Source: Verrucomicrobiota bacterium (GTDB lineage: Bacteria; Verrucomicrobiota; Verrucomicrobiia; Limisphaerales; UBA9464). Taken from it: a stretch of 8,287 nucleotides of DNA. The position numbers were made by a program, and so were the translations under genes. This document shows positions 4,818 to 8,287 of the stretch, one piece after another; position 1 is the first letter of the stretch, and every line of letters begins with the position of its first letter. The stretch is taken from contig JAFLEG010000153.1 of NCBI GenBank assembly GCA_017302195.1, positions 1 through 8,287 of the forward strand. Direction: 5' to 3'. The notes under the pieces were generated by a model. The model was not told the origin of the DNA, ran no database searches, and worked only from the letters and a program-made list of their open reading frames with translations.

Positions 4818-5879
4818 CTACTGACCCAGCCCCTCGCTGGCAGCGAGCTGCGACTCCATCCAGCGGACCGTGGGCAGCACCCGGGCGAGGGCATTCGCCT
4901 CGGTCTGCCCGGCGAAGGGTTTGAGGAAGAACTTCACCACACCCACCGCGTCGCCATTGCGGTCCCGCAGGGGGGCGGTGATCAGGATCCGCTTGTCCTC
5001 CTTGCCGTAGTAGGTCTCGTTGCCGGACAGCACCCCGGACTCCACCTCCGTGGCCGGCATCCCCTTCTCGGAGGCATTCTTTGCCGCCAGCACGTGCAGA
5101 TCCCTCCGGGACGGGGTCGTCCCGTAGATGCGCAGGTCCAGCAGCCTGGGCTGCCGTTCCAGCACCTGGTCCAGAAGGGTCTCCGCGAAGATCACCAGCG
5201 GCTTGAAGCGCACCCGCACGTCGGCGAACTCGCTCACGGCATCCGACTTGGTGATGAAGCCGACCTTCCCGACCGGAAAGGAATTGTCGGTGAGGGTCGG
5301 AATCACGGACTTGCCATCCAGCAGCACGTCGAACTTGTTGCCCTCGGCCTGAACCGTCAGCTCATACCACTGACCCTTCACGATGGGCAGGTCATTGCCG
5401 ACGGGTGCCGTCCGCTGTCCGTCCACAAACTTGTAGAACCGCAGATTGCCTCCCAGGGCGCTGGCGCGCACGACGCAGAAGTTTTTTTCGTCCACCAGGC
5501 GGAACACCACCCCGGCGATCTGCTCCACCGCGCCCCCGGTCATCCGGAAGCGGGTGGTGAAGGTGAAGTCCCCGAAGCGATCGGCGTCCCAATAGGTCAC
5601 CGGATACCGCTCATCGGTGGGATCCCGGGACAGTTGGGAGAGCACGGGAATCTGGGCATGGGACGCCGCCTTGTCGGTGACCGGCTCGATCAGCGAGGGC
5701 ACCCGGGTCAGCACCACCTGCCAGTCCCCGGGCTTGCCCTCCCCGGCCACGAAGGACTTGAAGCCCGCCGGCAACTTCCCGGGCTGATTGGTGGAGAAGT
5801 CAAAGAGCCGCTCGGCCCCCAGCGACACCGGGATCCACTGGAGGACCAACACACACGACAGCAGCGAACGCCAAGGCAC
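4818..5879 (-). CDS. Exported laminin-G/DUF1080-like protein with C-terminal sensor-like domain
   Basis: A 353-aa secreted or periplasmic protein. It starts with GTG at 5879 (an in-frame TAG four codons upstream excludes a longer product). A signal peptide occupies about 1-22 (RSLLSCVLVLQWIPVSLGA). Residues 23-226 read as a concanavalin-A-like jelly roll of the laminin-G/3-keto-disaccharide-hydrolase type: FTFTTRFRMTGG (105-116), AGVVFRLVDEKNFCVVRAS (122-140), LRFYKFVDG (146-154), WYELTVQAEGNKFDVLLDGK (171-190) and GKVGFITKSDAVSEFADVRV (204-223). Such domains often bind or cleave carbohydrate, but no catalytic residues can be assigned. Residues 230-345 form a second domain: LLDLRIYG (246-253), VLSGNETYYGKEDKRILITA (283-302), PLRDRNGDAVGVVKFFLKP (303-321). 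The 'modified input, then D..G..vGvv' pattern resembles single-Cache/PAS-like extracytoplasmic sensor folds. No membrane anchor or output domain follows. The substrate is unknown. Confidence 0.78.
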   Translation of the reverse strand: MPWRSLLSCVLVLQWIPVSLGAERLFDFSTNQPGKLPAGFKSFVAGEGKPGDWQVVLTRVPSLIEPVTDKAASHAQIPVLSQLSRDPTDERYPVTYWDADRFGDFTFTTRFRMTGGAVEQIAGVVFRLVDEKNFCVVRASALGGNLRFYKFVDGQRTAPVGNDLPIVKGQWYELTVQAEGNKFDVLLDGKSVIPTLTDNSFPVGKVGFITKSDAVSEFADVRVRFKPLVIFAETLLDQVLERQPRLLDLRIYGTTPSRRDLHVLAAKNASEKGMPATEVESGVLSGNETYYGKEDKRILITAPLRDRNGDAVGVVKFFLKPFAGQTEANALARVLPTVRWMESQLAASEGLGQ

Positions 5880-5936
5880 GGCGTCACGCTATCAGAGCGC
5901 CCCGCCGCGGCAAGCGACCCATGGGTGATGATCGCC

Positions 5937-6023
5937 GGCGTGTTGGCATGTCCCGCGTTCCCCGTCGGTGGTCCACAAGCGCAGCGGATCTGAATGGGCG
6001 CGCGGGTGGAACGCGCCCCTACC
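5937..6023 (-). repeat. Interspersed repeat copy D, inverted orientation
   Basis: On the minus strand this copy reads GGTAGGGGCGCGTTCCACC exactly as copy A, then ATCCGCTGCGC, GTGGACCACCGACGGGGAAC and GCGGGA, following B and C closely. It has GGGCGCG/CGCGCCC arms that give a clean 7-bp hairpin not kept in A, B or C. The far end is degenerate and lacks CCCTACC. It lies between ilvB and the laminin-G-like gene. Confidence 0.72.
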
Positions 6024-6035
6024 CATCAGGGCAGG

Positions 6036-6048
6036 GGCGGGGCCCGCC
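6036..6048 (-). terminator. GC hairpin abutting the ilvB stop codon
   Basis: GGCGG, loop GCC, CCGCC immediately after the TGA, with no following T-run. It may end or stabilise the ilvB transcript but is not a canonical intrinsic terminator. Confidence 0.25.
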
Positions 6049-7962
6049 TCACCACTTCATGTCGGCGACCGTCCGGCCGGCGGGGATGAAGGGCAGCACG
6101 TGCTCGGCGTAGGGGGTCATCACGTTCAGCACGTAGGGGGTCTTGGCGTCCAGCATGCGCTGGAGCGCGGCCCGCAGGTCCCGCTTGAACATCACCTGCT
6201 CGGCCGGGACGTTGAAGCTGTTGCAGACGCGCACGTAGTCCGGATACACCTGCGCCCGGTTCTCCGGATTGCCCAGGTAGGTGTGGCCGCGGTTGCCGGC
6301 GAAGAAGTTGTCCTCCCACTGCACCACCATGCCGAGGTGCTGGTTGTTCAGGATGATGGCCTTGGCGGCGATCTTCTCCACGTGGGCGGTGGCCAGCTCC
6401 TGGACGTTCATCAGGAACGAGCCGTCGCCATCAATGTCCACCACCTGCTTGTCGGGACGCGCCACCTTGGCGCCGAGCGCCGCGGGATAGCCGTAGCCCA
6501 TGGAGCCGAGGCCGCCCGAGGTGATGAAGGTGCGCGGCTCGTTGTACTTGAACCACTGGCCCGACCACATCTGGTGCTGGCCCACCCCGGTGGTGATGAT
6601 GGCATCCCCGCCGGTCAGCTCGTACAGCATCTCGATCACCATCTGGGGCAGGATCACCTGATCCTCATGACCCTTGAGGTGGTCCTTCATGTGGTCGCTG
6701 TTGGCGATCTCCGGAGTGACCTCGTAGTGGAACGATCCCTTGGTCTTCCACGCGGCGATCTGCTGGTGCCAAGCCGGGAAGGTCTTCTTGATGCCGCCGC
6801 GCTTGGCGATCAGGGCGTTGAGCCGGGTCAGCGCGTCCCGGATGTCTCCATGCACCGCCAACTGCACCCGCTTGTTCTTGTTGTGCTCGGAGGCGTCGAG
6901 ATCAATGTGGACGATGGTCGCATGCTTGGCGAACTCGCTGAAGGCCCCGGTGACCCGGTCGTCGAAACGCACGCCGAAGGCCAGCAGCACGTCGGCGCCG
7001 TCCTTGAGACGGACCATGGGCTGGGTGGGATCCTGACGCGGCTCGAACTCGCCGCTCACCGCCCAGTTGGCCACCGCGGAGCCGTGCATGCCCAGCCAGC
7101 GCAGGGAGAGCGGATGGGTCTCCGGGAATCCGCCGATGCCCATCAGGGTGGTGGTCACCGGGATCTGGGTCTTCTCGGCGAACTCGCGCAGGGCCGCCGC
7201 CGCGCCGGCGGTGATGATCCCGCCGCCGCAGTAGAGCACCGGGCGCTCCGCCTTCTCAATGAGGCCGATGATCTCGTTGAGCTCCAGATCCCCCGCCTGG
7301 ACGTCGGGGTTGTACCCCCGCAGCCCGCGCTGGATCTCCTCCCGGGTCGGCCACACCGGCTGGGCCTTGGCCTGCTGGAGGTTCTTGGGGAAATCAATCA
7401 CCACCGGGCCGGGACGTCCGGACTCCGCGATGTAGAAGGCCTCGGCCACCACCCGGGGGATGTCCTTGATGTCGGTGATGAGATAGCTGTGCTTCACGAT
7501 GGGCAGCGTCACGCCCACCATGTCGGTCTCCTGAAAGGCGCCGCGCCCGATCATGGCCTGGGTGACCTGTCCGGTGATGGCCACCAGCGGACACGAATCC
7601 ATGTAGGCATCGGCGATGGCGGTGACCAGGTTGGTGGCGCCCGGACCCGAGGTGCCCATGCACACGCCCGCCTTGCCGGTGGCGCGGGCATACCCCTCGG
7701 CGGCAAAGCTGCCGCCCTGCTCATGCCGGGGGAGGATGGTGCGGATCTTCGACTTGGTGAGCGACTGGTGCAGCTCCATGCTCGCGCCGCCCGGATAGGC
7801 GAAGATCACTTCGACCCCCTCGCGCTCCAGGGCTTCGACAAAAATGTCGCGCCCCCACATCGCCGGACTCTTTCCAGCCGGGCTGCTGTCCGCCTGACGC
7901 GGGGCGGCGGGTTTGGCGGCGGACCGGCTCTTCTTGCGGTCGGTCTGGGACTTGCTGCTCAT
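6049..7962 (-). CDS. ilvB: Acetolactate synthase (acetohydroxyacid synthase) catalytic subunit
   Basis: This 637-aa ThDP- and FAD-dependent enzyme condenses two pyruvates, or pyruvate and 2-oxobutyrate, in the first common step of Val/Leu/Ile synthesis. A basic Ser/Ala/Pro-rich tail (1-35) precedes the ThDP pyrimidine domain: AYPGGASMELHQ (55-66), RHEQGG with catalytic Glu81, and TSGPGATNLV (104-113). The central FAD domain includes LYCGGGI (243-249), GMHGS (291-295) and FGVRFDDRVTG (329-339). The C-terminal ThDP domain has TGVGQHQMW (458-466), SGGLGSMGYG (482-491), the metal/ThDP motif from DGDGS (511-515) to NN (539-540), and MVVQWED (545-551). It resembles plant-type enzymes (for example HVLPFIPAG, 621-629). 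Oddities: an extra loop at about 305-321; an extra segment at about 420-435; and TQA (134-136) where many relatives have PRR. No regulatory ilvN subunit adjoins it. A leader peptide and terminator precede it. Confidence 0.96.
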   Translation of the reverse strand: MSSKSQTDRKKSRSAAKPAAPRQADSSPAGKSPAMWGRDIFVEALEREGVEVIFAYPGGASMELHQSLTKSKIRTILPRHEQGGSFAAEGYARATGKAGVCMGTSGPGATNLVTAIADAYMDSCPLVAITGQVTQAMIGRGAFQETDMVGVTLPIVKHSYLITDIKDIPRVVAEAFYIAESGRPGPVVIDFPKNLQQAKAQPVWPTREEIQRGLRGYNPDVQAGDLELNEIIGLIEKAERPVLYCGGGIITAGAAAALREFAEKTQIPVTTTLMGIGGFPETHPLSLRWLGMHGSAVANWAVSGEFEPRQDPTQPMVRLKDGADVLLAFGVRFDDRVTGAFSEFAKHATIVHIDLDASEHNKNKRVQLAVHGDIRDALTRLNALIAKRGGIKKTFPAWHQQIAAWKTKGSFHYEVTPEIANSDHMKDHLKGHEDQVILPQMVIEMLYELTGGDAIITTGVGQHQMWSGQWFKYNEPRTFITSGGLGSMGYGYPAALGAKVARPDKQVVDIDGDGSFLMNVQELATAHVEKIAAKAIILNNQHLGMVVQWEDNFFAGNRGHTYLGNPENRAQVYPDYVRVCNSFNVPAEQVMFKRDLRAALQRMLDAKTPYVLNVMTPYAEHVLPFIPAGRTVADMKW

Positions 7963-7998
7963 CGTGACTTTCTTGAGGTTGGGCCGGGCGGTTCGCGC

Positions 7999-8029
7999 AA
8001 AAAAAAACCACGACCGCTTCCGGCCGTGG
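7999..8029 (-). terminator. Intrinsic terminator in the ilvB leader (attenuator)
   Basis: A 9-bp stem (CCACGGCCG / CGGTCGTGG, one G-U pair) with a four-base GAAG loop, followed at once by nine T on the minus strand. It ends 36 bases before the ilvB ATG and 19 bases after the leader-peptide stop codon. A terminator here, inside the presumed 5' leader and before ilvB, only makes sense as a conditional one. Confidence 0.9.
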
Positions 8030-8030
8030 T

Positions 8031-8065
8031 GGAGGTTGCGAATCCGTCTACGCGCAATGCCCTCC
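8031..8065 (-). promoter_or_regulatory. Hairpin upstream of the ilvB attenuator (candidate 1:2 stem)
   Basis: GGAGG (8065-8061) pairs with CCTCC (8035-8031), and TTGCG (8057-8053) with CGCAA (8040-8036), leaving a three-base bulge and a 12-base loop. The leader-peptide stop codon sits in the loop. The stem ends one base before the terminator stem, so the two could stack. A ribosome reaching the stop codon would open it. Confidence 0.6.
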
Positions 8066-8128
8066 CGCGGCCTGGCCGGGAACGACCAGTCCTACTACCG
8101 GGACGGGGACAATGACGCGCACCAACAT
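8048..8128 (-). CDS. ilvB leader peptide (branched-chain amino acid attenuation)
   Basis: A 26-residue frame, ATG at 8128 to TAG at 8048, whose first 16 residues are MLVRVIVPVPVVGLVV: eight Val, two Leu and one Ile, 11 of 16 branched-chain. The remainder is PGQAAGGHCA. It has no domain; its role would be to sense charged tRNA-Val/Leu/Ile by ribosome stalling, as the IvbL and IlvL peptides of enterobacteria do. It ends 19 bases before a strong intrinsic terminator that precedes ilvB, the gene whose product makes these amino acids. There is no Shine-Dalgarno site, and the ATG may be the first transcribed base (see promoter). An in-frame GTG at 8158 would add ten residues (VHHGIPTFPA) and is less likely. 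The sequence lies outside any other credible gene. Confidence 0.82.
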   Translation of the reverse strand: MLVRVIVPVPVVGLVVPGQAAGGHCA

Positions 8129-8135
8129 GGCCGGG

Positions 8136-8165
8136 AAGGTAGGGATGCCATGGTGCACCGGTCAA
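8136..8165 (-). promoter_or_regulatory. Candidate promoter of the ilvB leader
   Basis: TTGACC (8165-8160, five of six to the -35 consensus), 18-base spacer, TACCTT (8141-8136, weak -10: first, second and last bases match). Seven bases after the -10 comes the leader ATG at 8128, so the start site would fall at or next to the ATG, giving a leaderless leader peptide. The weak -10 keeps confidence moderate. Confidence 0.45.
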
Positions 8166-8215
8166 GGCCGTGCTTTGGGCGGAATCCGGTCCCGACACCG
8201 GTCCGGGGAGGCAGG

Positions 8216-8242
8216 AAAAACGGCCATCCGAGGGGCGGCCGT
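8216..8242 (-). terminator. Intrinsic terminator of the upstream gene
   Basis: ACGGCC (8242-8237) and GGCCGT (8225-8220) form a six-base-pair GC stem around an 11-base loop, followed by a run of five T (8220-8216, the first also pairing). It lies a few bases after the stop of the gene entering from the right and separates that gene from the ilvB unit. Confidence 0.65.
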
Positions 8243-8245
8243 GGC

Positions 8246-8287
8246 TCATTCAGGCACTGCGCGGAAGAATTGTCCTCCGGAGGCCGC
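8246..8287 (-). CDS. C-terminal end of an unidentified, possibly exported protein
   Basis: The last 13 codons before a TGA at 8246 read AASGGQFFRAVPE. The alternative frame ends at 8250 (TILPRSA). I prefer the first because a GG-Q-F-F-R-A-V tail resembles the C-terminal ends (RFFRAV/RFYRAV type) of many large secreted proteins of Verrucomicrobiota; this is recalled, not searched. The intrinsic terminator follows immediately. Too little is present to name the protein. Confidence 0.45.
   Translation of the reverse strand, partial: AASGGQFFRAVPE

Noticed and set aside
3719..4924. Plus-strand open frame of 401 codons
   Set aside because: It spans repeat C, the HAD gene in antisense and an intergenic region; composition is that of a GC-rich shadow.
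5968..8115. Long plus-strand open frame of 715 codons
   Set aside because: It is antisense to ilvB, His/Gly/Val-rich with no recognisable domain, and arises from the high third-position GC of the real gene.
8138..8148. GGTAGGGATGC matching the terminal motif of repeat copy C
   Set aside because: The 11-base match does not continue into the rest of the element and lies in the candidate promoter; it is likely chance.
7959..8249. Minus-strand 96-codon frame over the ilvB leader
   Set aside because: It overlaps the terminator and leader peptide in another frame, is low-complexity, and would run into the ilvB start.

Overview
The window is GC-rich and every gene I can support lies on the minus strand, so transcription runs from high to low coordinates. 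The organism is probably a Verrucomicrobiota-like bacterium. This rests on impression rather than a search: the mix of an ECF sigma factor with an unusual membrane anti-sigma, a protein with a laminin-G-like fold, a C-terminal tail ending FFRAVPE, GTG starts, weak Shine-Dalgarno sites, and several copies of a short palindrome-ended intergenic repeat.

Layout in order of transcription: (1) the last 13 residues of an unknown, probably exported protein (8287-8246) and its terminator; (2) a regulated ilvB unit: promoter candidate, a 26-codon leader peptide extremely rich in Val/Ile/Leu, a hairpin, an intrinsic terminator with nine U, then ilvB, the catalytic subunit of acetolactate synthase (8165-6049). 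This looks like ribosome-mediated transcription attenuation by branched-chain amino acids and is the strongest discovery in the window; (3) repeat copy D; (4) an exported laminin-G-like protein with a C-terminal sensor-like domain (5879-4818); (5) a HAD-family phosphatase-like protein whose nucleophile position carries Glu (4507-3953), overlapping a possible 52-aa Arg/Pro-rich protein; (6) repeat copy C; (7) a closely spaced series, probably co-transcribed: META-domain lipoprotein, zincin-type metallopeptidase, exported STN/secretin-N-like protein, ECF sigma factor, membrane anti-sigma-like protein (3566-634); (8) repeat copies B and A; (9) the N-terminal 109 codons of ParB, running off the left edge.

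Three themes stand out: the leader-peptide attenuator of ilvB; a family of about 75-190 bp elements with imperfect terminal inverted repeats (GGTAGGG...CCCTACC), four copies in this window; and an envelope-linked ECF sigma module in which a free-standing exported STN-like protein and a metallopeptidase sit beside the sigma/anti-sigma pair. No tRNA, rRNA, CRISPR array or complete insertion sequence was seen.
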